From Bdellovibrionaceae bacterium UBA6502 (lineage in GTDB: Bacteria; Bdellovibrionota; Bdellovibrionia; Bdellovibrionales; UBA840): 64,000 bases of DNA. Shown in pieces: positions 32,055 through 40,933 of this stretch. Positions within the stretch are counted from its first letter, which is position 1. Every line of letters begins with the position of its first letter. Made by a program: the position numbers and the translations under genes. The stretch covers positions 1 through 64,000 of the forward strand of contig DJMA01000028.1 in assembly GCA_002436415.1 (NCBI GenBank), in the 5' to 3' direction. The notes beneath the pieces were generated by a model. The model worked only from the letters and a program-made list of their open reading frames with translations. It was not told the origin of the DNA and did not search any database.

Positions 32055-33485
32055 TTGAGCTCTAAAAAAATAGAAATTTTAACACCCGACAATTTTGAAC
32101 AAGAAAACCACTTTTATCCCAAGGCGCTTAACTCGCAACTGCATGTTATGGTCAGTCACTTTTTTAATCTCGACCACGACCGAATCATAAAAAGGTATAG
32201 TCACCTGAACCCTCAAGTGGATCAAAAAGTACTTCGAGAAATCTTAAAATACCAAGCGAAGCATTTTTACTGGGGTGGCTCGGATTTATTTTATGTAACC
32301 ACAGAGGCGGGAAACCGTCGTATGGTTGTTTTAGAAACCAACTCTTGCCCCTCCGGCCAAAAATCAATGCCTCCTCGCCATGATTGGGATGAGCACAGAG
32401 GCTATAGGTATTTAATTGAAAATTCTTTTTTACCAGCCATTAAAAAGAAGCGTTTACCAAAGGGAGCTTTGGCCGTTATTTATGACAAAAATTATATGGA
32501 GACCTCTGGCTACGCCCAGACCATGGCAGATCTGTCAGGCGAAAAGGTTTACTTAATCCCCCATTTTAATAATCAAAAACAATACGTCCACTTCGATGAT
32601 GGTGTGATGATTTTAAAGCTTGATAACGGCGAAGAAGTACCAATCCGTGCAGCCTTTCGCTACGTAACCCAAAAGCCTTGGAACCGTTTACCAGCTACGA
32701 GTAAAACCTTTATCTATAATTCATCCTTAGTCTGCCTAGCCGGTGGAAGAAACAAGTTGTTAGCCAACAAGGCTTATGAGCTTTATAATTCAGAAATCTC
32801 AGAAAGTGGCCTTAAGATAAATATGCCAGAAACCATCAAGGACGTTAACAAATTAGAAATCCCCTTATGGGTACAAAAATTTGGCGGAAAGGCTGTTGTT
32901 AAAAACCCGTACTCCAATGCGGGTCAGGGTGTTTATACAATTACCAACCAAGAAGAACTAGATCGCTTCATGGATTCAGAAGATGCCTATGATCAGTTTA
33001 TCGTCCAAAGTTTGATTGGCCATTATGACTGGAGCTCAAGTAGTGCCCATGGAAAATACTTTCACATCGGAACAGTGCCAAACAAAAAAGGCAATATCTA
33101 TATTGCCGACCTTCGAATGATGGTTTACTCCACTCCAAACGGCTTTTACCCTTGTGCCGTTTACGCAAGAAGAGCGAGAGCGCCTCTAGAAGCAAAGGCC
33201 CCAGAGGATAGCTGGAGCGTCCTTGGAACCAATTTATCGGTTAAAGTGGATGAAAACCAATGGGACTCAGACACTTCAAGGCTAATGTTGATGGATCGGA
33301 AAGACTTTAATGCCCTTGGCTTAGGTACTGATGATTTAATAGAAGCATATATACAAAGCATACTAAGTGTTGTCGCTATTGATAAAATGGCACAAAATTT
33401 AATTAACAAAAAAGGCTCGTTCCGAGTGAAGCTATTTAAGTCATTAGATAACGATGAAAGCCTACTTAAAGAAATCATGATTTAG
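32055..33485 (+). CDS. ATP-grasp-like ligase
   Basis: The sequence has an ATP-grasp-type stretch (WVQKFGGKAVVKNPYSNAGQGVYTI, about residues 275-300) where the Lys and the Gly-rich loop would bind ATP. A preceding part (VLETNSCPSGQKSMPPRHDWDEH) recalls permuted ATP-grasp enzymes of the glutathionylspermidine synthase type. A late segment, YIADLRMMVYST, could supply metal ligands. TTG at 32055 has AGGAAAG upstream. The partner gene eight bases on is an aspartoacylase/AstE-like hydrolase, so the pair could join and cleave an amide bond. The superfamily call is moderate; substrate unknown. Confidence 0.6.
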   Translation: MSSKKIEILTPDNFEQENHFYPKALNSQLHVMVSHFFNLDHDRIIKRYSHLNPQVDQKVLREILKYQAKHFYWGGSDLFYVTTEAGNRRMVVLETNSCPSGQKSMPPRHDWDEHRGYRYLIENSFLPAIKKKRLPKGALAVIYDKNYMETSGYAQTMADLSGEKVYLIPHFNNQKQYVHFDDGVMILKLDNGEEVPIRAAFRYVTQKPWNRLPATSKTFIYNSSLVCLAGGRNKLLANKAYELYNSEISESGLKINMPETIKDVNKLEIPLWVQKFGGKAVVKNPYSNAGQGVYTITNQEELDRFMDSEDAYDQFIVQSLIGHYDWSSSSAHGKYFHIGTVPNKKGNIYIADLRMMVYSTPNGFYPCAVYARRARAPLEAKAPEDSWSVLGTNLSVKVDENQWDSDTSRLMLMDRKDFNALGLGTDDLIEAYIQSILSVVAIDKMAQNLINKKGSFRVKLFKSLDNDESLLKEIMI

Positions 33486-33493
33486 AGGAAAAA

Positions 33494-34501
33494 ATGAAAG
33501 ACATTTTGGTCGTAAAAACAAAAGAAGATTTAAAATTATCAAGCCTGAAAAAAGGTCATGTGCATCGCTTACAGATTCATTTATCTGATAATGCTTTAGG
33601 AGTGCCTTGGCAAGTTCCGGTGATTATTGTTCGCGGTTTAGGTAAAGGACCTGTTGTTGGCTTGACCGCAGCCGTACATGGTAATGAACTAAACGGCATC
33701 TCAACCATTTTTAAACTATTAGAAGATGTAGACCCACAAAAACTAAATGGAACCATCGTTATGGTCCCTATAGCCAATGTGCCTGGTTATTTGATGAACC
33801 AAAGGCTTTTTTCCAATGGAGTAGACCTTAACCGTGTAATGCCGGGTAAGTTAAAAGGCCTAGCTAGTAATCGTTACGCCTATCATCTTACGCAAAAAAT
33901 TGTTTCAAAATTTGATTACCTCCTGGATCTACACACAGCAAGCGTTGGTCGAGTAAACTCTTTGTACATCCGTGCTGACATCGAAAATGAAAAAACAAGA
34001 ACCCTAGCCTTCTTACAAAACCCACAAATTATCGTAAAAAAATATGATGATCCAGGTACTCTAAGAGCTTGGGCCAACGAAAAAGGCATTCCTGCAATTA
34101 CCATCGAAATTGGAAACCCCAATGCTTTTCAACATAATTTGATTGATGAAACCCTGGAAGGAATCAAGAACACTTTACGCTTTTTAAATATGATCGAGGG
34201 TGAAACAAAAGACATGATTCACGACGCTGCCATCTGTGATCACTCCTACTGGATCTATTCAAATATGGGCGGAATTGTCGACGTTCAGGTTAAGTTAGCG
34301 AGTCAGGTCAGCAAAGGCCAGGTGGTAGCAAAAGTTTACGACGTTTTTGGCCAGGTTAAAGAAGAAATTTTGGCGGATCGTTCTGGAATCGTTATTGGAA
34401 AAAACGTTCGTCCAAATTGCGACGCTGGAACCAGAATAGTTCACCTTGGAGTAAATCCTATTGAACCAGACCAAGAGAACATTCCAGCCAACCAAGAATA
34501 A
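33494..34501 (+). CDS. Succinylglutamate desuccinylase/aspartoacylase-family zinc hydrolase
   Basis: An M14-type fold with zinc ligands His62 and Glu65 (VHGNE) and His147 (DLHTAS), plus VDLNRVMPG and a later Glu in ITIEIGNP as candidate catalytic acid. The C-terminal half (VDVQVKLASQVSKGQVVAKVYD, GIVIGKNVRP) is the beta domain typical of the family. These enzymes cleave N-acyl amino acids or peptides. It follows the ATP-grasp-like gene by eight bases and is closed by a terminator, so the two make a separate unit. Confidence 0.87.
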   Translation: MKDILVVKTKEDLKLSSLKKGHVHRLQIHLSDNALGVPWQVPVIIVRGLGKGPVVGLTAAVHGNELNGISTIFKLLEDVDPQKLNGTIVMVPIANVPGYLMNQRLFSNGVDLNRVMPGKLKGLASNRYAYHLTQKIVSKFDYLLDLHTASVGRVNSLYIRADIENEKTRTLAFLQNPQIIVKKYDDPGTLRAWANEKGIPAITIEIGNPNAFQHNLIDETLEGIKNTLRFLNMIEGETKDMIHDAAICDHSYWIYSNMGGIVDVQVKLASQVSKGQVVAKVYDVFGQVKEEILADRSGIVIGKNVRPNCDAGTRIVHLGVNPIEPDQENIPANQE

Positions 34502-34507
34502 TCTAAT

Positions 34508-34539
34508 AAGCCTCCCCACCTATTCAGCGGGAGGCTTTT
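34508..34539 (+). terminator. Rho-independent terminator after the ATP-grasp/hydrolase pair
   Basis: AAGCCTCCC and GGGAGGCTT form a 9-bp stem with a 12-base loop, followed by TTC and TC-rich sequence. Confidence 0.75.
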
Positions 34540-34839
34540 CTCTAATCATTTCAGATGCTTTTAATAATAGATTCTATGCTTGAAACCGAGTAGCTCGACC
34601 ATTGTCGAATTTGTCAAAAACTACGACGATTTAATAAAAACACAGCCAACAAAATTAGTGACAAGTAATAAATAAGAACACAAAAACCAAAAACTTTAGC
34701 TAGCTAAGTGCTTTATTTTACTAAAGAAATATTCGCCTTAATTACAAAAAAAATAACGCTTAAAGCTCCCTCAAAACTAGACCCTTAAAGATTTACCTCT
34801 ACTCCCTAAATGGTCGAAATTGATAACGGGAGAATATCA
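34540..34839. other. Leader region of the DUF898-like gene
   Basis: About 300 AT-rich bases without a coding frame or repeat; presumably holds the promoter of the following gene, but no clear -35/-10 pair stands out. Confidence 0.4.
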
Positions 34840-36582
34840 TTGTCAGAAGATAAAAAGGACGAAAAATCTAAAGCATCTAAATTCGAAATTCTCGAAGAAG
34901 ATGAAGTGCTTAGTTTGGAGATTGAAGAAAGCACTCCAAAACTTCCAGATTCAGTTCATGTCGATGAAAACTCTTTTAGTCAAAGTCACTACAACATCAA
35001 AGACAGTTACCAGGAGTTTCAAAAAATATTAGATGGTGCGAAGCCTCAAGATGATTCCCTTGCATTAGACCAATTGTCTGAACAATACAAAGATCTTAAG
35101 CTTAGCTCTGGAGACGAAAAAATCCTAAACCAGGAAGCAAATGCTGACTTATTTGAAAATTTTGAAGCTCAAGCAGAAGACCAAGAATCAGCTCAATTGG
35201 ATGAGAAAACGATTAGCACCAAAAACATTAATGAAGAACCTACCAGCATCATTGAAGAAAAAAATGAACTTGATGCTTTCCAAGAACTATTAAAGGCAGG
35301 CGAAACAAACAATAGTAATCCTGTGCAAAACGACGAAAATGGCTTTGAAGGCCTTTCTCTAGTGGAAGAATCAAAAAGCGAAGTAAAGTTCCAAAGAGAA
35401 GAAAGCGTCGTTGATCCAATGGTCAAAAAAAGAAAAGACCGCTGCAAACTCTACGATCACAACGAAATCTCGATCAAATCAAAAGCTTCCACGAATATGG
35501 AATTCGTTCATCCTGAGCAAAATGATTTATACGAGCAAATGCTAGAGTCGGTAGAAGATGAGGAAGAAAATAGTTCTAGCGAACATACAAGGACCATGAA
35601 CAAAGAGCAGTACTTTGGCTATGATAAGTACGCTTTTGAGTTCAAAGGATCATTACTTAGCTACCTATCTCAATACTGGAAAAGCTTCTTTTTGGGATGT
35701 TTGAGCTTTGGTTTGTTTTTTAAATGGCATTTTAGACAATCCAGAGAATACCTTGTAACCCACACCTACTTTAGAACCTATCCCTTTCAGTTAAAAAAAG
35801 AACAAAGATCTTTTTCACTGCTTAGCTTGCTTTACAGCCTCTTTGTACTTTTAATTCCACTTAGCTTTAGTCAAAACATTTACATTGGCCTTGTTCACAT
35901 CTTCTTAGCAAGCTATTCCGTTGGATTTTTGGTTTTAGAAAAATACCATAATTTGTTTAACAATTTAAAATACCAAGACATTGATTTTGCATTAAACCTC
36001 ACTCACAAAGAATACCTAAAGCTCGCAAATGCTTTCAGTCTAAAAGTAGTTTTTAGCTTTGGTATCTTAAGTCCTAGGGCGGTTCGAGACCTACAAGAGT
36101 ACCTTTACACAAAACTACGATACGGCAGAATATATTTTCGGATGAGTCACAAACATCACATCCTCAGTGACACACCGATTTTTCATTTGATCTTACCTGG
36201 AATCCTGGGTGTCATATCTGTGCTCACAGCCAACTATTTACAAATCGATTGGCAGCTTTACTTAGAGGAATATGTATTACAAAAACAATGGATCTATCCA
36301 ATCCTATTTTTATCAGGACTATATTTATATGCCGCTATAAAAAATGAAATTTTAAATCACCTTTTCTTCAATCTAAGCATTAGGAATTCTAAGTTTCAGT
36401 ACAAAGGAAGTTTTATAAAGCACTTTTTCTTGATCTTAAGCAATCTAGCTTTAATCACTATGAGCTTTGGCCTACTAATACCTCTAGCAAAATGGCGAAG
36501 CTACAAGTACTATATTAAAAACATCCGAGTTCTGATTAACAAACCTGGCGGTTTGAATGAAATCATCGACAATGCTGCCTGA
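34840..36582 (+). CDS. DUF898-like membrane protein with long acidic N-terminal region
   Basis: The first ~260 residues are acidic, low-complexity and probably disordered (many Glu/Asp/Ser/Asn). The C-terminal part has several spans and the repeated pattern of DUF898/YjgN proteins: FEFKGSLLSYLSQYW with FLGCLSFGLFFKWHFRQSREY, and again FQYKGSFIKHFFLILSN with FGLLIPLAKWRSYKYY. YjgN-type proteins have no firm function. TTG at 34840 has GGGAGA upstream and is preferred to ATG 34810, which lacks a ribosome site. The long cytosolic acidic tail is unusual for the family and could bind proteins. Confidence 0.68.
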   Translation: MSEDKKDEKSKASKFEILEEDEVLSLEIEESTPKLPDSVHVDENSFSQSHYNIKDSYQEFQKILDGAKPQDDSLALDQLSEQYKDLKLSSGDEKILNQEANADLFENFEAQAEDQESAQLDEKTISTKNINEEPTSIIEEKNELDAFQELLKAGETNNSNPVQNDENGFEGLSLVEESKSEVKFQREESVVDPMVKKRKDRCKLYDHNEISIKSKASTNMEFVHPEQNDLYEQMLESVEDEEENSSSEHTRTMNKEQYFGYDKYAFEFKGSLLSYLSQYWKSFFLGCLSFGLFFKWHFRQSREYLVTHTYFRTYPFQLKKEQRSFSLLSLLYSLFVLLIPLSFSQNIYIGLVHIFLASYSVGFLVLEKYHNLFNNLKYQDIDFALNLTHKEYLKLANAFSLKVVFSFGILSPRAVRDLQEYLYTKLRYGRIYFRMSHKHHILSDTPIFHLILPGILGVISVLTANYLQIDWQLYLEEYVLQKQWIYPILFLSGLYLYAAIKNEILNHLFFNLSIRNSKFQYKGSFIKHFFLILSNLALITMSFGLLIPLAKWRSYKYYIKNIRVLINKPGGLNEIIDNAA

Positions 36583-36601
36583 TTTTAAATAGAAACAAGA
36601 A

Positions 36602-36997
36602 TTAATCTTTTTTCTTTTTCTCTTCTTTTAGGTTATCTTCTAAATAAGACAACAAATCTTTGTTGCGAAAAGGTTTAGCAAACATTTTTAAGGCGCCCAT
36701 CTGCAAAGCCTCTTCTTCCGATAAGTCAGCAAAGCCTGTCATCATAACTATTTCAGGCTTAATCTCCTCTGGCATTTCAGACACGGCTTTTAAAAGATCA
36801 ACTCCAGTTCCATTTGGCATTCTCACATCACTGATAATAAAATCAACCACCTGGTTTTGGAGCATTTCAATGGCGTCATTGGCACAACTAGCCTCAATGG
36901 CCTCTACTTCTTTGTCCGTCAGTTGTACAACAAGCAATTCACGCAATATCTCTTCGTCGTCAACAACTAAGGCTTTTTTCCCTTTTAATTTACTCAA
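36602..36997 (-). CDS. CheY-like single-domain response regulator
   Basis: The 131-residue protein is just a receiver domain: DDEE at residues 13-16, phospho-acceptor Asp57 (IISDVRMPNGTG), Thr in MMTGF, Lys in FAKPFR. A Lys/Glu-rich tail (KEEKKKKD) ends it. Without an output domain it must act by binding a partner, such as a motor, a kinase or an Hpt. The start is TTG 36997 with GGAGGG. It converges with the DUF898-like gene and is not next to a kinase. Confidence 0.88.
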   Translation of the reverse strand: MSKLKGKKALVVDDEEILRELLVVQLTDKEVEAIEASCANDAIEMLQNQVVDFIISDVRMPNGTGVDLLKAVSEMPEEIKPEIVMMTGFADLSEEEALQMGALKMFAKPFRNKDLLSYLEDNLKEEKKKKD

Positions 36998-37176
36998 AAA
37001 ACTACCCTCCGGAACTAACTAATTCTCTAAAACATTTTTTAAATTGTAAACGTTTTGACTTGAAAAGCCTTTAACTGCTCACTCTTAATGCATCATAGCT
37101 TCTTCTACTTGAAAAAAGAAGGCTTTCCTTTTCAAATAGAAGAGGACAGAAAAGATCATTTCACGACGGAGCAGCT

Positions 37177-37677
37177 ATGAACAAAAAATTTCTTTTCCTA
37201 GTTTTTTTATTGAGTTTTTTAAATACCAATCTTTACGCCAAAGATTTAACAAACCGATTGGGTTTTGGCTACAGCGACCAGTTTAGTATTGATCTACCTA
37301 GTGTTATGGCAATGTATTACCCAAATCCTGACACGGGTTTATCCGCTGCCCTAGGAGTAAACACAGAAGACGATGCTTCAAAATTCGGTTTAAGCTTTAA
37401 GTACTATAAAATCATTTTTCCTGAAGATAATATGAACTTCTATATGGGTGGAGTTTTAGCTTTAGTTAGCAATGAAACTAACTCTGGATCTGGAACAACT
37501 ACAAACTCAGGTTATGAGCTTGGCGGCTTTATTGGCGCCGAATATTTCTTACAAGGCCTTGAGAGTCTGGGTTTCCGCTTTGAAGCTGGTTTGGGAATTG
37601 TTTCTCAGGATTCAGGAGTTGTCTTTAGAACCCTAGGCCAACACCCGCTGAAAGCTGGTATGATCTTTTATTTTTAG
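37177..37677 (+). CDS. Outer-membrane beta-barrel protein (166 residues)
   Basis: A signal peptide (FLFLVFLLSFLNTNLYA) is followed by amphipathic strands (GLSAALGVN, FGLSFKYYKIIF, FYMGGVLALVS, YELGGFIGAEYFLQ) and an aromatic C-terminal strand ending MIFYF, the insertion signal of outer-membrane proteins. It is short for a porin and resembles small OmpW/OmpX-like barrels. No specific family. GACGGAG provides the ribosome site. The next gene encodes another barrel but has its own sigma-54 promoter. Confidence 0.72.
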   Translation: MNKKFLFLVFLLSFLNTNLYAKDLTNRLGFGYSDQFSIDLPSVMAMYYPNPDTGLSAALGVNTEDDASKFGLSFKYYKIIFPEDNMNFYMGGVLALVSNETNSGSGTTTNSGYELGGFIGAEYFLQGLESLGFRFEAGLGIVSQDSGVVFRTLGQHPLKAGMIFYF

Positions 37678-37686
37678 GCGATTAAC

Positions 37687-37711
37687 TTATAGACACTTGC
37701 CTAGTCTATAA
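37687..37711. promoter_or_regulatory. Possible upstream activator site of the second sigma-54 promoter
   Basis: Inverted repeat TTATAGAC, nine bases, GTCTATAA, with its centre about 44 bp upstream of the -24 element. It differs from the TTACGAA palindromes at 20915-21119, so a different activator would be expected. Confidence 0.5.
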
Positions 37712-37741
37712 CCGTCTAAACCTGCTTAAATTGCCTATTTA

Positions 37742-37757
37742 TGGCACCTTGATTGCA
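37742..37757 (+). promoter_or_regulatory. Sigma-54 promoter of the 225-residue barrel gene
   Basis: TGGCAC, five bases, TTGCA with GG and GC ten bases apart. Transcription would begin near 37768, leaving a short leader that includes GGGGGA. Confidence 0.8.
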
Positions 37758-37789
37758 ATATTATATAGTGAAATTCCAAAGGGGGAAAT

Positions 37790-38467
37790 TTGCGAATCTT
37801 AGCTCTTATATTTAGCATTTTTATGAGTGTATCGGTGTCTGCTCAAGATGCCTTTGATCCCTTTATTGATTACTCTGAGTTCGAAACAGCCAGTGAAGAA
37901 GAAGCGGACATCAATTTCTTCAGAAACGGTCGTTTTCTTACTTTGGCAGTCCCATTAAGCTATTCAAGTTTTACAAGTAGCATGTCACAGATTTTAGACT
38001 CAGGAACTGCTGTAGGCTTTAATCTTTCTTACTTTTTTGACTTAAGATTTGCCTTCCAAATTGGAATCATGAACTCTGACCACGCTTACCACGATGAAGA
38101 TGGTGGGACTGGTAGCTTAAGCATGAATAATACTTTGGTTTCCATGAAGTACTTTTTCAATATGCAAAATGTAACTAAGGGACTGAGCAATTGGAATCCG
38201 TATATTATTGGTGGAGTAACGCAAAGTTACCGAAGACTCTCTCGAGTTGGTTCTTCTGGAACTTATGCACAAGACAGTGGAACAGGCTTTCACATTGGTG
38301 GGGGCATTGAAGTTCCGATCATGGGCAATAAAATGTATCTAGCAGGAGAAACTAAATACACCCTTATTTCTTACCCGGATGAAAACACTGCCCTATCAGA
38401 TTCAAATCCCTCGACTTTTCCAGGGGACTTGTTTGATGCTTCTATAATTGTAGGTATCAACTTCTAA
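37790..38467 (+). CDS. Outer-membrane beta-barrel protein under a sigma-54 promoter
   Basis: A signal peptide (ILALIFSIFMSVSVSAQ) and an acidic linker (DYSEFETASEEEADI) precede strands typical of an outer-membrane barrel (RFLTLAVPLSYSSF, AVGFNLSYFFDLRFAFQIGI, FHIGGGIEVPI) with a final strand DASIIVGINF. The start is TTG 37790 with GGGGGA. Function unknown. The sigma-54 promoter means that its expression needs an enhancer-binding activator, unlike the barrel gene before it. A strong terminator follows. Confidence 0.72.
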   Translation: MRILALIFSIFMSVSVSAQDAFDPFIDYSEFETASEEEADINFFRNGRFLTLAVPLSYSSFTSSMSQILDSGTAVGFNLSYFFDLRFAFQIGIMNSDHAYHDEDGGTGSLSMNNTLVSMKYFFNMQNVTKGLSNWNPYIIGGVTQSYRRLSRVGSSGTYAQDSGTGFHIGGGIEVPIMGNKMYLAGETKYTLISYPDENTALSDSNPSTFPGDLFDASIIVGINF

Positions 38468-38499
38468 AATACCCACACACCTACAGGGCAAAAATAAAA

Positions 38500-38532
38500 A
38501 CCCCATCTTTGACTAAGATGGGGTATTTTTTT
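38500..38532 (+). terminator. Rho-independent terminator after the barrel gene
   Basis: ACCCCATCTT/AAGATGGGGT stem with a 5-base loop, then a run of seven T. It is preceded by A-rich sequence, so it may also stop the convergent der transcript. Confidence 0.85.
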
Positions 38533-38580
38533 AGCAATAAAATCTATTCAAATAATAAGTTATAAAATTAATCTTACAGC

Positions 38581-40056
38581 TTATTGAAAGTTTTCTTCAT
38601 CCCAACTGAAACCATCATCATCTCCGATCTCGTAGGAATATACTTCTTCTGGTATATCAGAATCAAAAAGCTCTTCTTCAATTTTATTGACCTTAGCCTC
38701 ATCCGCATAGACTTGTGATTTTTTAGACTTACCACTTGGTTTCTTCATAGCAAATATTCTTAGCGGAATCCCTTCTAAGCCAAATTCAGCCTTTAGGTTT
38801 TTTATTAAAAATCTTCTGTAGCCATTGTTTAGACCATCCGGATGATTAACAATAGCGATAAAGCTAGGTGGTTTCTGTCGAGTCTGCGTTAAATAATAAA
38901 ACTTAACATCTCTATGGCCATAAACCGGAGCCGGAGCTTTACGAATCACATTCATAAAAAAGCGATTCAACTGACTCGTAGGTATGCGAGTGTTAAGCTT
39001 ACGACTTAAATCGGCTATTTGCTCAAAAAGCTTTTTAATTCCAAAGCCCGTTTTTGCACTTATGAAACAAATCGGTAGATCCTGGAAGAAGTGAAAAACT
39101 TCACTAGCTTGCTCGCGAAAGCCTTTACGAAACTCACTCACCTCTTTACTACCAATATCCGTTTTATTAGCTACCAAAATCACTGCTTTATGACCGATAA
39201 GAATCTTTTCCATAAGCTTTGCATCTTGGTCAGAAGGACCTTTTAAAGCATCTACCATTAACAAAACAATGTCTGCACGTTTAATACTATCTATGGACTT
39301 ATAGTTAGCGATACGCTCCACATCATCCGTAACTTTACGTTTCTTACGAAGTCCAGCGGTATCGATTAACAAAAACCTCTCCCCTTCGTATTGAATTTCA
39401 GTATCAATGGCATCGACAGTAGTTCCCGCAATAGAACTTACCATCATTCTTTCATCGCCTAACAACTGATTGGTTAGAGAACTTTTTCCTGCGTTTGGTT
39501 TTCCAATAATTGCAATTGTGGTTCCATCAAACTTTTGTTTTTCTTTGATGGGTTCATGGTTTAACTTTTCCAAGGCCCAATCTAAGGCTTCGGAAACCCC
39601 ACGACGATGTTCAAAACTAGTTGGATAGAGGTTCACTCCAAATTGCCAAAATTCAGCCATAGCCAAATCTTCCATCCCTGATTCATCTACCTTGTTTACC
39701 AAAATCACATAATCTTTTCCGCTTTGTTGTGCGATACGGATTAACTCAGCATCCTCTGGGCACAAACCAGCACGCCCATCAACCACCACAAAAAGGCATG
39801 TTAAAGAATCTAGAGTCTCTAAAACTTTCTCACGAATTAATTTTGAAAATTCGTCTTCAGCCTCTGTCACACCGCCGGTGTCGACCACTTCAAATTCTTT
39901 ACCGGCAAAATGTGCAGTACCAATTTGAATGTCTCTGGTCACGCCAGCACGGTCTCTAACCACAGCCTTTTTGGTGCCAGTTAGCATATTAAAAAGTGTG
40001 GATTTCCCAACATTGGGTCTTCCAATAATTCCTAAACGATTAGCTCTGGTGGACAT
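38581..40056 (-). CDS. der: Ribosome-assembly GTPase Der (EngA)
   Basis: Two tandem GTPase domains act in maturation of the large ribosomal subunit. Domain 1 has GRPNVGKST and VDTGGV with NKVD; domain 2 has GKPNAGKSS, IDTAGLRKKRKV and NKTD. A KH-like C-terminal domain follows, with an acidic extension (EVYSYEIGDDDGFSWDEE) beyond the usual end. It overlaps era by 17 bp, giving the order rnc-era-der in one transcript. Confidence 0.96.
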   Translation of the reverse strand: MSTRANRLGIIGRPNVGKSTLFNMLTGTKKAVVRDRAGVTRDIQIGTAHFAGKEFEVVDTGGVTEAEDEFSKLIREKVLETLDSLTCLFVVVDGRAGLCPEDAELIRIAQQSGKDYVILVNKVDESGMEDLAMAEFWQFGVNLYPTSFEHRRGVSEALDWALEKLNHEPIKEKQKFDGTTIAIIGKPNAGKSSLTNQLLGDERMMVSSIAGTTVDAIDTEIQYEGERFLLIDTAGLRKKRKVTDDVERIANYKSIDSIKRADIVLLMVDALKGPSDQDAKLMEKILIGHKAVILVANKTDIGSKEVSEFRKGFREQASEVFHFFQDLPICFISAKTGFGIKKLFEQIADLSRKLNTRIPTSQLNRFFMNVIRKAPAPVYGHRDVKFYYLTQTRQKPPSFIAIVNHPDGLNNGYRRFLIKNLKAEFGLEGIPLRIFAMKKPSGKSKKSQVYADEAKVNKIEEELFDSDIPEEVYSYEIGDDDGFSWDEENFQ

Positions 40057-40933
40057 AACCCAACTCCCGCATACTGGACTTATTTGAAGTCCATGCCTCT
40101 TTAACTTTTACATGAAGATCTAGATGAATCTTCTTACCAGCCATTTGTTCAATCTCTTCGCGGGCAAGTGTTCCGATTCGTTTGATTGAATGTGCCTTTT
40201 TACCAATGACCATTTGTTTATGAGCTGACTTTTCAATGAGGATATCTGCATAAATTTTATCAAGGCGATCTCCTTCCTCATACTTTCTCACTTGAACAGC
40301 AAGTCCGTAAGGAAGTTCATCGTGTAAAAACTCAAAACATTTCTCTCTAACCACTTCCTCTACCATTTCACGCATACTACTTGTGGTGAAAAGCTCTGGA
40401 TCAAAAAATGGTCCCGGTGACTCTGGCATATGTTTTAAAATTTCTGGAATTAAATCTTCTCGCAATTGCTCTGGTCTTTTCAAAGCACTCACTAAATAAA
40501 AAGAAATCCCTGCATCTCGAAGTTTATACTTAATTTTCTCTACACGATGAATCTTAGAATCATCCAGTTTAGTAATCACCGCAAAGTAGGGCTTGCCAGA
40601 CTTTTGAACCAAAGCCAAAATTTTATCAATGGCTTCCTCTGAATGTGCGTCCGGATTCAAAACCGCAATCAATACATCAGAAGTCTCTATTACATCATGA
40701 TACTCACCCATAATATAGCCGTTCATTCCCTTATGGGATTGAATCACTCCAGGAGCATCAGCCAAAACAATTTGATAATCCTCATTAGAAATTATACCTA
40801 AAACTCTTTTTCTGGTGGTTTGCGCTTTTCTTGAAACGATAGCAATTTTCTCACCAACCAATGCATTTGCCATTGTGCTTTTTCCTGCATTAGGCAAACC
40901 AATCAATCCTACATATCCTGCTTTATAGCTCAC
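40040..40933 (-). CDS. era: GTPase Era
   Basis: A GTPase domain (GLPNAGKSTMANAL, DAPGV, TKLD) with a C-terminal KH domain (VIGKKAHSIKRIGTLAREEIEQM) that binds the 3' end of 16S rRNA in small-subunit assembly. The 297-residue length is standard. It overlaps rnc by 11 bp and der by 17 bp, so the three genes are translationally coupled. Confidence 0.96.
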   Translation of the reverse strand: MSYKAGYVGLIGLPNAGKSTMANALVGEKIAIVSRKAQTTRKRVLGIISNEDYQIVLADAPGVIQSHKGMNGYIMGEYHDVIETSDVLIAVLNPDAHSEEAIDKILALVQKSGKPYFAVITKLDDSKIHRVEKIKYKLRDAGISFYLVSALKRPEQLREDLIPEILKHMPESPGPFFDPELFTTSSMREMVEEVVREKCFEFLHDELPYGLAVQVRKYEEGDRLDKIYADILIEKSAHKQMVIGKKAHSIKRIGTLAREEIEQMAGKKIHLDLHVKVKEAWTSNKSSMRELGYVHQS

